The translations under genes were made by a program, and so were the position numbers. 64,000 bases of DNA from Pseudolabrys taiwanensis (lineage in GTDB: Bacteria; Pseudomonadota; Alphaproteobacteria; Rhizobiales; Xanthobacteraceae). The notes beneath the pieces were generated by a model. It was not told the origin of the DNA. It worked only from the letters and a program-made list of their open reading frames with translations, and made no database searches. The stretch is from contig NZ_CP031417.1 of the NCBI RefSeq assembly GCF_003367395.1, positions 2,976,001-3,040,000 of the forward strand, in the 5' to 3' direction. This document shows positions 6,456-14,607 of this stretch, one piece after another; position 1 is the first letter of the stretch; every line of letters starts with the position of its first letter.

Positions 6456-7568
6456 ATGGCATTCTCGGTCGCATTTAAATGCACTTACAATGATGGGACG
6501 CGCTCAGACGGCCCATCGGACAATTTTGTTGGATTTCGGGGGACATGCTCCCGCGATCTCATCGTAGACAATGTGCAACGGCACGTGTGGTGCAGTCAGC
6601 CAGAGAATGGCTGTAGACGATTTTACCGAGCCGGCATGAAAGGAGCCCTGCCTGAATTTCCGTGTCTGGAAAGCCGGCTTTTCCAGGACTGGACTTTCAA
6701 CGGAGGCTCTTGGCACAACGGTCCGCGCAAAGGCGAACTGATACCCGTAAAAAACACCGCGCCGGGCCAAATTGTCATCCTGACGACCCGCCGCCCCGAC
6801 CAGAGCGAAGGTGAACGCCAGATAATTGGCGCTTACGAAATCGGTAAGATCGATGCGCAGTACAATCTTACGGCTACGCCAAACAACCGAATTCGGCTGA
6901 CCAAACAGCAATCGGAATTGCTGCCGTTCTGGCGTTATTTCCGAAATGCCAAACCAGGCATGGAATGGAAGACCGGTCTTTTCCGGTATCTCAAGCCCGA
7001 GCAGGTGCACACCATACTGACCGATATGGCCACGGTTTGTGGCGAGACGCGCGCGGGAGCCGCAGCCGAAGCCTTGCTCGTCAAGCATTTCAGCGGGACG
7101 CAACCGGCGCCGCCGGCCGGCGCCCTTAAGGGCAAGCTACCGGCTGGAAAGGAAGCGGCAATCGCCAGAAAATATCCAGGAGGCGAAGGCCCGGATCATC
7201 TGGCGCTAAAAGAGTGGGTTGCGCACAACCCGGCCGCTGTCGGACTGCCCCGGAATTCCAAATATGATCTGGAGCACTTATTTACGAGCGGCGACTGTGT
7301 TGACATCCTGTTCACATTGCCAACCGGGCAGTTCGCCGTCGTTGAAATCGAGACCAGATTTCCATTTCCGGGCGCTCATCAAGCGATCAAATACAGGGCT
7401 CTACAGGCCGCTGCGCGTAGTTGGCGTCTCAGCGACAACCGGGTCACGGCCATTCTGGTCGCTTGGGATTTCGATGCGTCCACCCTGCAGTTCTGCAGAA
7501 GATACAATATTGAGACCTGGAAATGCCGATCCGGGAGCGCAGGTACTCGCATCAAAACTCAGACATAG
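6456..7568 (+). CDS. putative defence nuclease: PUA/EVE-like region plus PD-(D/E)XK-type domain
   Basis: This 370-residue cargo gene sits between the transfer genes and the integrase. AAGGATGAG precedes the ATG. The N-terminal 200 residues have conserved-looking Cys and Trp positions (GFRGTCSRD, VWCSQPENGCRRFY) and a strand pattern PGQIVILTTR, then ERQIIGAYEIGKI, recalling PUA/EVE-like domains. The C-terminal domain has E273, D283 in GDCVDILF, then VVEIET with E297 and E299, and PGAHQAIKY, which fits a restriction-like nuclease core with the E-x-E variant known from BamHI. A single-protein restriction enzyme, perhaps sensing modified DNA, is my inference. Base composition is visibly less GC-rich than the chromosome. 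Confidence 0.6.
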   Translation: MAFSVAFKCTYNDGTRSDGPSDNFVGFRGTCSRDLIVDNVQRHVWCSQPENGCRRFYRAGMKGALPEFPCLESRLFQDWTFNGGSWHNGPRKGELIPVKNTAPGQIVILTTRRPDQSEGERQIIGAYEIGKIDAQYNLTATPNNRIRLTKQQSELLPFWRYFRNAKPGMEWKTGLFRYLKPEQVHTILTDMATVCGETRAGAAAEALLVKHFSGTQPAPPAGALKGKLPAGKEAAIARKYPGGEGPDHLALKEWVAHNPAAVGLPRNSKYDLEHLFTSGDCVDILFTLPTGQFAVVEIETRFPFPGAHQAIKYRALQAAARSWRLSDNRVTAILVAWDFDASTLQFCRRYNIETWKCRSGSAGTRIKTQT

Positions 7569-7587
7569 CTTCAGATCCATACTGAAG
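7569..7587. terminator. weak stem-loop between convergent cargo and integrase genes
   Basis: CTTCAG at 7569 to 7574 pairs with CTGAAG at 7582 to 7587 around a seven-base loop, directly after the cargo gene stop. No T tract follows, so termination is uncertain. It lies where two convergent genes meet. Confidence 0.3.
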
Positions 7588-7632
7588 TCTCTTCTGCACC
7601 AGCAACAAAAACTCTCTTCGCGAGTATCCAGC

Positions 7633-8820
7633 CTAATGCTGCCTGCGAAATTCATCGAGCAGGTCCGCCCAATCCTGCATGAGCTTTATTCGCTCCGGCC
7701 AGTATTTGGCCCGATTGTAGGCGCGCCTGACTTCGTTTTCGTCCTGATGCGCCAGCACGGCTTCGATGACATCGGGGTCAAAGCCGCGGCTGTTAAGGAT
7801 GGTGCTGGCCGACGAGCGGAAGCCGTGGGCTGTCATTTCTTCCTTACTGTATCCCATCCGGCGCAGCGATGCGTTGAAAGCATTTTCCGAAAGCGCTTTA
7901 CGGTTGGAGCGGACCGACGGGAATATCAGCTCGCCATGGTCCGACAGCGGCCAGATATCCTTGAGCACAGCGACGGCCTGCCGGGAAAGCGGGACATCAT
8001 GGGGACGACGCATCTTCATCCGTTCGGCCGGAATTCGCCAGACGGCCTTTGTGAAATCGATCTCGTCGCGGCGGGCCAGACGGACTTCGCCCGGCCGCGC
8101 GCAGGTCAGCGCCATGAATTTCAGCGCCGCCGTGATCGTGGGCCAGCCGTCGTATTCATCGATGGCAGTCAGCAATGCCCCGAATTTCTTTTCGTCGAGG
8201 ATGGCGGCGCGGTGCTGGACGTTCGGCGCGAGCAGAGCACCACGAAGCGGAAACGTCGGATCAGTTTCAGCGCGCAGGGTCACAACCGCCATCCGAAACA
8301 CGCTGCTGATCGTGCCCCGCAGACGGCGGGCTGTATCACGGCGCCCGCTCTTCTCCACCCGCTTGAGCAGTTCGAGAATCTCGGCCGGCGTGATCTGGGC
8401 AATGGGCCGCTCGCTGAGCGGCCGGGCCAGGTCTTCCAGAAGCCATCGCAGCTTGCCGATGGTCGTCTCGGCCGTACCGCCCGATCGCTTGGAGTCGAGA
8501 TACTCCGCTGCGATGGCGCCAAAGGTGTTGCGCTGAGAGAGCGCCGCCGTGATCTTTTCCTTGCGCTTTTCTTCGGAGGGATCGGTGCCCGCCGTGAGAA
8601 GCGACTTGGCGGCCTCGCGCCGGCGGCGCGCATCCGCGAGGCTCGTCGCCGGGTACGGCCCGAAGGAGAGCAGCTTCTCTTTGCCGCCGAACCGGTACTT
8701 CAAACGCCACAGCTTGCCGCCGCCAGGCTGGACAAGAAGGTGCAAGCCGCCGCCATCCGTCAGCTTGTACGCTTTCTCACGCGGCTTCGCCGTCCTGACC
8801 GCAAGCTCCGAAAGGGGCAT
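7633..8820 (-). CDS. tyrosine recombinase (P4-type integrase)
   Basis: The 395-residue integrase inserts and excises the element at tRNA-Phe. The N-terminal domain is of the DUF4102 arm-binding type (GGGLHLLVQPGGGKLWRLKY), followed by a core-binding domain and the catalytic domain with R242 (CARPGEVRL), H332-G-F-R335, H358 and the nucleophile Y368 (RRAYNRAKY). All active-site residues are present, so it should be functional. The start at 8820 (MPLSEL) matches usual family N-termini; the ATG at 8907 would add 29 residues that run through repeated GATACCCCC sites. It is transcribed away from the tRNA and converges on the cargo gene. Confidence 0.93.
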   Translation of the reverse strand: MPLSELAVRTAKPREKAYKLTDGGGLHLLVQPGGGKLWRLKYRFGGKEKLLSFGPYPATSLADARRRREAAKSLLTAGTDPSEEKRKEKITAALSQRNTFGAIAAEYLDSKRSGGTAETTIGKLRWLLEDLARPLSERPIAQITPAEILELLKRVEKSGRRDTARRLRGTISSVFRMAVVTLRAETDPTFPLRGALLAPNVQHRAAILDEKKFGALLTAIDEYDGWPTITAALKFMALTCARPGEVRLARRDEIDFTKAVWRIPAERMKMRRPHDVPLSRQAVAVLKDIWPLSDHGELIFPSVRSNRKALSENAFNASLRRMGYSKEEMTAHGFRSSASTILNSRGFDPDVIEAVLAHQDENEVRRAYNRAKYWPERIKLMQDWADLLDEFRRQH

Positions 8821-8982
8821 GGGGGTATCGCCTTCGCGCTCTTCCAGGGACACCCCCAAAGATACCCCCAGAGCCGTGTGACGCAAGGGACCGTCGCGAG
8901 TCCGCATGTGTCAATGCAACCCTGTAAAATAAGGGTTTTTGGGTCACCATGAGCCAGTATGTTACGTGGTGAGAGAGGGTAA
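8821..8982. other. element end with repeated GATACCCCC sites before the integrase
   Basis: Between the integrase start and the tRNA 3' end lie GACACCCCC (8849 to 8857) and GATACCCCC (8861 to 8869) as tandem copies three bases apart, and an inverted copy GGGGGTATC at 8821 to 8829. The position next to the attachment site and integrase suggests arm-type integrase binding sites, or sites controlling the integrase promoter. This is inference from layout. The recombination core should be the tRNA 3' end itself. Confidence 0.5.
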
Positions 8983-9058
8983 TGGTGCCCAGGGGCGGAA
9001 TCGAACCACCGACACTGCGATTTTCAATCGCATGCTCTACCAACTGAGCTACCTGGGC
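8983..9058 (-). tRNA. tRNA-Phe (GAA), integration target
   Basis: On the minus strand the sequence folds as a standard cloverleaf: acceptor GCCCAGG with CCTGGGC, D arm GCTC/GAGC, anticodon stem TGCGA/TCGCA around loop TTGAAAA (anticodon GAA), and T arm GGTGG TTCGATT CCGCC. The 3' CCA is encoded (complement of 8983 to 8985). The 3' end faces the integrase, so the element inserted here and rebuilt the tRNA end. The second attachment copy should lie left of the window. Confidence 0.97.
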
Positions 9059-9500
9059 GCCGAGACCGGCCCGAGGGCCGGATGGGTAGAGTGGCGGGGT
9101 TTATAGAGGCTCGATTCCCCTCTGTCTAGAACGGGTTCGGGGACAATTTTCGGGGCCCCCGCCGGCAGCGCGGACCGGCCGCATCCCTACCGGACGACAC
9201 GGTCCTGCCCCACCGACCTGCCGCTCCGCGGCCCAAGCCGGCCTTTCCCAGGCTGAGCGGCACGCTCGCCAAGCCGCGGGCCTAAAGCAGTTTATGACCA
9301 GATTGAAACACTCTCCGCTCATTCCCGCGCGGACATCGGGTTTACCCGATGTCCGCCACCTAAAGTGCGCAAATCGGCTACAGCCGACTTGCGAGGGAAT
9401 CCAGCGCGGCATTCGAAATGCGGGTGCTTTTGGCCCCTGGGCCCCCGCTTTCGCGGGGGCGAGCGGACTGTGAGGCGATGCGAGCTCAACGAGATGCGCT
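9059..9500. other. gene-free stretch between tRNA-Phe and yacG
   Basis: No convincing gene is seen in these 442 bases. A minus-strand ORF covering 9101 to 9577 has shadow-like composition. The right part holds the palindromic repeat listed separately; the rest shows nothing further. Confidence 0.6.
9319..9475. repeat. intergenic palindromic repeat with two nested hairpins
   Basis: The frame CATTCCCGCG ... CGAGGGAATCCAGCGCGG, then GGCCCCTGG and CCCGCTTTCGCGGGG, matches the repeat at 59421 to 59520. Here the top of the first stem is replaced by an insert with two more hairpins: GCGGACATCGGGT (9329 to 9341) with ACCCGATGTCCGC (9344 to 9356), perfect over 13 pairs, and GCAAATCGGCT with AGCCGACTTGC. 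Confidence 0.8.
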
Positions 9501-9710
9501 CTAGCGTTCGGCGTTGTCGTTGTCCGCGGGCCGCAGGCCGTCTTCATCGTCGGCGTCGTCCTTGACCGGAATGGCATAGACCCCGGACAGCCAGCGATTG
9601 AGGTCGATGTCGGCGCAGCGCTTGGAGCAGAACGGCCGAAAGGCCTCGTCCCGGGCCTTGCCGCAGATCGGGCAGCGGGGCGCAGACAGGGTGCGGTCTA
9701 TTTCGTTCAT
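9501..9710 (-). CDS. yacG: DNA gyrase inhibitor YacG
   Basis: The 69-residue protein is the small zinc-binding YacG family, known to bind GyrB and inhibit gyrase. The start at 9710 gives MNEIDRTLSAPRCPICGKAR, with the zinc knuckle cysteines C13, C16, C28 and C32 (CPIC, FCSKRC) and the typical DLNRWLSGVYAIP that follows. The tail is acidic and disordered. Its ATG overlaps the stop of the acyl-CoA synthetase gene by four bases. The maf-yacG neighbourhood is conserved in Hyphomicrobiales, here with the synthetase between them. Confidence 0.93.
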   Translation of the reverse strand: MNEIDRTLSAPRCPICGKARDEAFRPFCSKRCADIDLNRWLSGVYAIPVKDDADDEDGLRPADNDNAER

Positions 9711-11224
9711 GGCGAGCCGGCCTTGTTCTTGTCCATGACGCGCAGTTCCGTCTTGAGGATCTTGCCGTAGTTGTTCTTCGGCAGCGCGTCCACGAACACG
9801 TAATCCTTCGGTCGCTTGAAGCGGGCGATGTTCGACAGGCACAGCGTGTCGAGTTCCGTCCGGCTGGCGTCGCCGACCACATAGGCCACGACCACCTCGC
9901 CCCATTCGCGGTCGGGCCGGCCGATCACCGACACCTCGCGCACCTGCCCATGCGTCAGCAGCACCTCTTCGACCTCACGCGGATAGATGTTGGAGCCGCC
10001 CGAGATGATCAAGTCCTTGGAGCGGTCCTTGAGGTGCAGATAGCCTTCGGCGTCGAAGGCGCCGACATCGCCGGTGTGCAGCCAGCCGCCGCGCAACGTG
10101 GCGGCGCTCGCCTCCTCGTTGCGCCAATAGCCCGGCATCACGACATCGCCACGGCATAGGATCTCGCCCATCTCGCCGGTGGCGACCGGCGCATCCTGGC
10201 TGTCGGCAACCTTCACCTCGACGCAGGCATAGGGCCTGCCGGCGGAGCCGAGCCGCTCGCGCCAGCGCGGATGATCGCGATCGGCGATGTCCTCCTTGGA
10301 CAAGGTGGTGATGGTCATGGGCGACTCGCCCTGCCCGTAAATCTGCGCGATCCGCGGACCGAAGCGGTCGAGCGCGGCGAGCGCATCCTCCACGTACATC
10401 GGTGCGCCACCCCAGATCAGCGTGCGGAAGTTTTCCGGCCGGCAGTCGGCCGGGCATTCGACCAGCCGCTTGATCATGGTCGGCGCGGCGAACATCGACG
10501 CGCGCGGCCATTGTTCGATTAGATCGAAAATCTCGTCCGGCTCGAAGCCGCCCGACTCCGGCACCACCTGCAGGCCGAGCCGCGCCACGTGCGCCATGAT
10601 GTAGAGGCCCGAGCCATGGCTCATCGGCGCCGCGTGCAAGATGGCGTCACCCGGACCAATGGGATCGGCCTCCATCGCATAGGCATAACTGGCGGCCGCC
10701 AGCACGCGGTGCGTCAGCATCGCGCCTTTCGGACGTCCCGTCGTGCCGGAGGTGTAGAACAGCCAGGCGAGCGCCTCGCCGGAACAAGACACGATATCGA
10801 TCGCATCGTTCGCGAACAGCGCCTCATATTCCGCGCTGCCGATGACGATCAGCCGCTCGAGCGTCTTGGGTGCGTGCGCGGCGATCTCGCTCTCGAGTCC
10901 CTTCGAGACGAAGCAGACGCGCGCGCCGGAATGGTCGAGGATGTAGCCGAGCTCGGCGCCGTGCAGCTTGGCATTGGCCGGCACCGCGGCGAGGCCGGCG
11001 TGCCAGATGCCGTACAACAACTCGAGATAGGCCGGCATGTTCTTGGCGACGATCGCGACGCGGTCGCCGATGCCGAGGCCACAGCGCGCGCGCAAGGCGC
11101 CGGCCAGCCGCGCGGCGCGCAAGGCCGCCTGCGCATAGGTCGCGGTCACACCTGTCCCGAAAGCCACCGCCGGGCCATCGGGATGGCTCAAGCCGGCACG
11201 GGAAAGCCAGAGGGCAAGGTTCAT
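9707..11224 (-). CDS. AMP-forming acyl-CoA synthetase
   Basis: The 505-residue protein belongs to the ANL superfamily and should activate a carboxylic acid as acyl-AMP and then acyl-CoA. The AMP-binding P-loop is at residues 158 to 173 (YTSGTTGRPKGAMLTH), followed by YGQGESPMTITTL (A4/A5), LHTGDVGAFDAEGYL (A7) and DLIISGGSNIYPREVEEVL (A8); the catalytic lysine of A10 is in the C-terminal KNNYGKILK. Family members act on fatty, aromatic or dicarboxylic acids and the substrate cannot be read here. It lies between maf and yacG and overlaps yacG by four bases, so it is probably cotranscribed. Confidence 0.88.
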   Translation of the reverse strand: MNLALWLSRAGLSHPDGPAVAFGTGVTATYAQAALRAARLAGALRARCGLGIGDRVAIVAKNMPAYLELLYGIWHAGLAAVPANAKLHGAELGYILDHSGARVCFVSKGLESEIAAHAPKTLERLIVIGSAEYEALFANDAIDIVSCSGEALAWLFYTSGTTGRPKGAMLTHRVLAAASYAYAMEADPIGPGDAILHAAPMSHGSGLYIMAHVARLGLQVVPESGGFEPDEIFDLIEQWPRASMFAAPTMIKRLVECPADCRPENFRTLIWGGAPMYVEDALAALDRFGPRIAQIYGQGESPMTITTLSKEDIADRDHPRWRERLGSAGRPYACVEVKVADSQDAPVATGEMGEILCRGDVVMPGYWRNEEASAATLRGGWLHTGDVGAFDAEGYLHLKDRSKDLIISGGSNIYPREVEEVLLTHGQVREVSVIGRPDREWGEVVVAYVVGDASRTELDTLCLSNIARFKRPKDYVFVDALPKNNYGKILKTELRVMDKNKAGSP

Positions 11225-11282
11225 CGGTTACGTCCGTTCGCGGCAACGAACGAAGTGTGTGGCAACCGATGTGGAGAAGCAA

Positions 11283-11906
11283 TCACACCGCGTTGAGCCA
11301 CCCGAACCGGATTGGATAGCCCTCGCCGCCCAGGAGTTGCATGGTCTCGTAGAGCGGCAAGCCCACCACATTGGTGTAGGAGCCGACGAGCTTGACGATG
11401 AACGTGCCGGCAATGCCTTGCGCCGCGTAACCACCGGCCTTGCCGCGCCATTCGCCGGACGCGAGATAGCCCTCAATGTCCTCGGACGTCAGCCGCTTGA
11501 AGCGCACGCGCGTCTCGACCAACCGCTGGCGGAACGATTCCTTCGGCGTCACCAGGCAGATCGACGTGTAGACCCGGTGGTTGCGGCCGGACAGCAGCCG
11601 CAGACATTGCGCCGCCTCGTCGAGCAACTCGGCCTTGGGCAGGATGCGGCGGCCGACGGCCACCACCGTATCGGCGGCGAGGATGTAGGCGCCGCGCAGT
11701 TCATCGTCGAGCTTGACGTTCTCCAGCGCCACCTCCGCCTTGGCCCGCGCCAGGCGGTTGGCGTAGGCGCGCGGGATCTCGCCGCGCTTGGGCGTCTCGT
11801 CGAGGTCGGCGGGCTTGAGCGCGTCCGGCTCGATGCCCGCCTGGTTGACGAGCGCGAGCCGGCGCGGCGAGCCGGAGGCGAGAACGAATTTCGAGCGGCC
11901 GATCAT
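11283..11906 (-). CDS. maf: Maf-type nucleotide pyrophosphatase
   Basis: The 207-residue protein is a Maf/YceF family nucleotide pyrophosphatase, thought to remove non-canonical nucleoside triphosphates and linked to septum formation. The family opening [15 protein letters not shown] is at residues 6 to 20, with [21 protein letters not shown] and [19 protein letters not shown] after it. The length is normal. It is 58 bases upstream of the acyl-CoA synthetase gene on the same strand. In many relatives infA precedes maf directly; here that position holds a palindromic repeat. Confidence 0.92.
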   Translation of the reverse strand: MIGRSKFVLASGSPRRLALVNQAGIEPDALKPADLDETPKRGEIPRAYANRLARAKAEVALENVKLDDELRGAYILAADTVVAVGRRILPKAELLDEAAQCLRLLSGRNHRVYTSICLVTPKESFRQRLVETRVRFKRLTSEDIEGYLASGEWRGKAGGYAAQGIAGTFIVKLVGSYTNVVGLPLYETMQLLGGEGYPIRFGWLNAV

Positions 11907-11992
11907 CGGGCGGGTTACCGCGAATCTGGAGGCAAAAACAGGTGATTGGGCGCGGAAACTAGCGGAACAGGCGCGGGTTCACAATGTTCGCT

Positions 11993-12097
11993 GTCATTCC
12001 GGGGCGCGAGCCTTGGCGAGCGAACCCGGAATCCATAACCCGCAGCGCTGCGGCGTATGGATTCCGGGCCCGCCGCTTCGCGGCGTCCCGGAATGAC
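11993..12097. repeat. intergenic palindromic repeat (GTCATTCCGGG type)
   Basis: The unit starts GTCATTCCGGGGCGCGAG and ends CGTCCCGGAATGAC, with inner arms ATCCATA...CGCAGCGCTGCG...TATGGAT. The outer arms pair over about 11 bases, so the whole unit folds on itself. It fills most of the gap between maf and the LMW phosphatase gene. Confidence 0.8.
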
Positions 12098-12101
12098 ATG
12101 A

Positions 12102-12569
12102 CTACTCATTCCCCGCCCCTGGCCGGCCGAAACGCTCGCGGATGCGGGCAAGCAGCTGATCGCGGACCTCGCGATAGGCATTCAGGCGCTGCTCGCGGCT
12201 GCCCTCGATGCCGGTCGGATCGACCGTCGGCCAGTATTCGACGTCGGCGGCGATGGTCCGGGTCAGATCCAGCGCCTTGTGGTGCGCCGGCGGCGACAGC
12301 GTGACGATCAGGTCGAAGTTGAGGCCCTCGAGTTCGTCCAGTTCCTCGAAGGTGATCGGCTTGTGCCGGGCGACGTCGATGCCGATTTCATCCATCACCG
12401 CGACCACGAAGGGATCGAGCTCGCCCTTCTGCACGCCGCAGGATGCGACATAGACCTGCTTGCCATAAAGCTGATGGAACAGACCGGCCGCCATCGGCGA
12501 GCGCACCGCGTTCTGACCGCATGCAAACAACACTGCCTGAGGACGCGTGGAGCGCGCGGGCGCGATCAT
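12102..12569 (-). CDS. low-molecular-weight phosphatase family protein (arsenate reductase-like)
   Basis: The 155-residue protein has the LMW tyrosine phosphatase/ArsC fold. The catalytic loop C17-x5-R23 is in FACGQNAVRSPMAAG, and the general-acid region reads YWPTVDPTGIEGSREQR. Gln-Asn follows the cysteine where many LMW phosphatases have Thr/Gly-Asn, and the sequence VQKGELDPFVVAVMDEIGID is typical of the group in this chromosomal block. The start at 12569 avoids an 11-residue leader that reads like translated repeat. Whether it acts on protein tyrosine, arsenate or another substrate is not decided by sequence. Confidence 0.85.
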   Translation of the reverse strand: MIAPARSTRPQAVLFACGQNAVRSPMAAGLFHQLYGKQVYVASCGVQKGELDPFVVAVMDEIGIDVARHKPITFEELDELEGLNFDLIVTLSPPAHHKALDLTRTIAADVEYWPTVDPTGIEGSREQRLNAYREVRDQLLARIRERFGRPGAGNE

Positions 12570-12583
12570 GGACGGTCTTAAGG

Positions 12584-12676
12584 TCCGCTCGTCCCCGCGC
12601 AAGCGGGGACCCAGCGCGACGTCGCATTCACGTCATAGGCAGCGCTGGATTCCCGTTTGCGCGGGAATGAGCGGAG
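12584..12676. repeat. intergenic palindromic repeat (CCGCTCGTCCCCGC type)
   Basis: The unit is two hairpins: GTCCCCGCGCAAGCGGGGAC and ATTCCCGTTTGCGCGGGAAT, joined by CCAGCGCGACG...GCGCTGG, which also pairs. The same two-hairpin layout occurs at 59421, 32932 and 29205. Confidence 0.85.
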
Positions 12677-12703
12677 TATGGGGCAAAGGCGCTGCGGCAC
12701 CGC

Positions 12704-13201
12704 TCACCCCCGCCAGTGCAGCACGCAGATCAAAGTGAACAGGCGGCGAGCGGTGTCGCTGTCGATCGCCACCTTGTCCTTGAGCCGCTCCATCAAGATG
12801 CGCGAGCCTTCGTTGTGGATGCCGCGGCGGCCCATGTCGATCGCCTCGATCTTGTCGGGTGTGGCCGTGCGGATGGCCTGATAGTAACTGTCGCAGATCA
12901 GGTAGTAATCCTTCACGATCCGTCTGAGCGGCGAGAGCGAGAACAGATGCGCCATCACCGGCGTGCCGTCCTCGCGGCGAATGTCGAACACCAGACGGTT
13001 GCCGTTGATGGACAGGTGCAGCGTGTAGGGGCCGTCGCCCTCATGGCCGACCGGCACGAACGAGTTCTGCTCGAGCAGATCGTAGATCGCGATCTTGCGC
13101 TCGTGCTCGACATCCGCGTTGGAACGCCCAATCGACGCCTCGTCCAGCGTCACCGCAACCAGACGCTGCTTCGAGCCGGGAGGGGTGTTCGGGGTGTTCA
13201 T
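12704..13201 (-). CDS. UPF0262 family protein
   Basis: The 165-residue protein is a conserved alphaproteobacterial family of unknown function, recognised by [20 protein letters not shown], the [13 protein letters not shown] block, FDIRREDG and [19 protein letters not shown]. The start at 13201 gives [10 protein letters not shown] and its ATG shares one base with the hisD stop (TGATG), so it is translationally coupled to hisD. The longer open frame upstream is the hisD shadow. hisD, UPF0262 and the LMW phosphatase gene occur in this order in many relatives. Confidence 0.9.
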   Translation of the reverse strand: MNTPNTPPGSKQRLVAVTLDEASIGRSNADVEHERKIAIYDLLEQNSFVPVGHEGDGPYTLHLSINGNRLVFDIRREDGTPVMAHLFSLSPLRRIVKDYYLICDSYYQAIRTATPDKIEAIDMGRRGIHNEGSRILMERLKDKVAIDSDTARRLFTLICVLHWRG

Positions 13202-14496
13202 CACAGATTGAGGCGGATCGCCACCGAACGGGCATGCGCGCCCAAGCCCTCGGCCTCGCCGAGCGCGATCGCGGCGGGGCCGAGCGCGCGCAGCTGTTCG
13301 GGACCGCATTTGAGCAGCGACGTGCGCTTCATGAAGTCGAGCACGTTGAGACCCGACGAGAAACGCGCCGAGCGCGCCGTCGGCAACACGTGGTTGGAGC
13401 CGGCGACGTAATCGCCGATCGCCTCGGGCGTATGCGCGCCGATGAAGATGGCGCCGGCATTGCGGATCTTCGCCGTGAGCGCTTCGGCATCGACAGCGGC
13501 GATCTCGAGGTGCTCGGGCGCGAGCCGATCGACCAGCGGCACCGCGTCCGCCAGCTTCGGCACGAGAATGATCGCACCGAAGTCGCGCCACGACGCCGAA
13601 GCGACGTCGGCACGCGGCAAGGTCTTGAGCTGCGACTCGACGGCCTTCTCGACGTCGGTTGCCAGCTCGGGCGAGTCCGTGATCAGGATCGACTGCGCGC
13701 TGGTATCGTGCTCGGCCTGCGCCAGGAGGTCGGCCGCGATCCAATCGGGATTGCCGGTCTTGTCGGCGAGGATCAGCACCTCGGACGGACCCGCGATCAT
13801 GTCGATGCCGACCTTGCCGAACACCAGACGCTTGGCGGCGGCGACATAGGCGTTGCCGGGACCGACGATCTTGGCCACCGGCGCGATCGTCTCGGTGCCA
13901 TAGGCGAGCGCGGCCACCGCCTGCGCACCGCCGACGCGATAAACCTCGTCGACGCCGGCGAGCTTTGCCGCCGCCAGCACCAGCGGGGCCAATTTGCCGT
14001 CCGGCGACGGCACGACCATCACCAGCCGCGGACAACCGGCGACCTTGGCCGGCACGGCGTTCATGAGAACGGATGAAGGATAGGCGGCGGTGCCGCCCGG
14101 CACGTAAAGGCCGACCGCTTCGATAGCGGTCCACTTGGCGCCCAGCTCGACGCCGAGCGCGTCGGTGAAACGTTCCTCGGCCTTGGGCTTCTGCCGGAGG
14201 TGATAGGCCTCGATACGGTCGCGGGCGAGCTTGAGCGCAGCGAGCGCGTCTTTATCGCACGCCTTTTCGGCGGCATCGATCTCGGCGGCGCTGACCCGCA
14301 GGCCGATCTTGGCGACGTCGATGCGGTCGAACTTGGCGGTGAATTCCTTGAGCGCCTCGTCGCCGCGCGAGATCACCGCCTCGATGATGCCGCGGACGGT
14401 CTGCTCCACATCCTGCGAGGCCTCGCGCTTGACGCTGAGGAAGGACCGGAAACGGTCGGCAAAATCGGCGCTTTGGCTGTCGAGGCGAAGGGGCAT
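13201..14496 (-). CDS. hisD: histidinol dehydrogenase
   Basis: The 431-residue zinc enzyme performs the last two oxidations of histidine synthesis (L-histidinol to L-histidine with two NAD+). Visible family blocks are [20 protein letters not shown], the [11 protein letters not shown] segment, [16 protein letters not shown] with the zinc-site Qx[12 protein letters not shown] and [18 protein letters not shown]. Length and motifs are normal. MPLRL at 14496 is chosen because homologues start near here and the preceding 35 residues come from non-coding repeat-like sequence. No other his gene is near, the usual isolated hisD of this group. Confidence 0.96.
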   Translation of the reverse strand: MPLRLDSQSADFADRFRSFLSVKREASQDVEQTVRGIIEAVISRGDEALKEFTAKFDRIDVAKIGLRVSAAEIDAAEKACDKDALAALKLARDRIEAYHLRQKPKAEERFTDALGVELGAKWTAIEAVGLYVPGGTAAYPSSVLMNAVPAKVAGCPRLVMVVPSPDGKLAPLVLAAAKLAGVDEVYRVGGAQAVAALAYGTETIAPVAKIVGPGNAYVAAAKRLVFGKVGIDMIAGPSEVLILADKTGNPDWIAADLLAQAEHDTSAQSILITDSPELATDVEKAVESQLKTLPRADVASASWRDFGAIILVPKLADAVPLVDRLAPEHLEIAAVDAEALTAKIRNAGAIFIGAHTPEAIGDYVAGSNHVLPTARSARFSSGLNVLDFMKRTSLLKCGPEQLRALGPAAIALGEAEGLGAHARSVAIRLNL

Positions 14497-14607
14497 GACA
14501 GGTGAATGGGTGATACGCGCCCGGCCGTCAACCCTCCGAGCCCATCTCGCGGTCATTCCGGGTCCGCTCGCCCCGCGAGCGCCTCGGAACGGCTGAATCA
14601 AGGGATA

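Noticed and set aside
1..8982. Second copy of the tRNA-Phe 3' end marking the left attachment site
   Set aside because: No direct repeat of the tRNA 3' sequence was found by eye, so the left end is placed outside the window.
9101..9577. 158-residue minus-strand frame downstream of tRNA-Phe
   Set aside because: It spans the palindromic repeat and overlaps yacG in another frame, with no sign of a fold.
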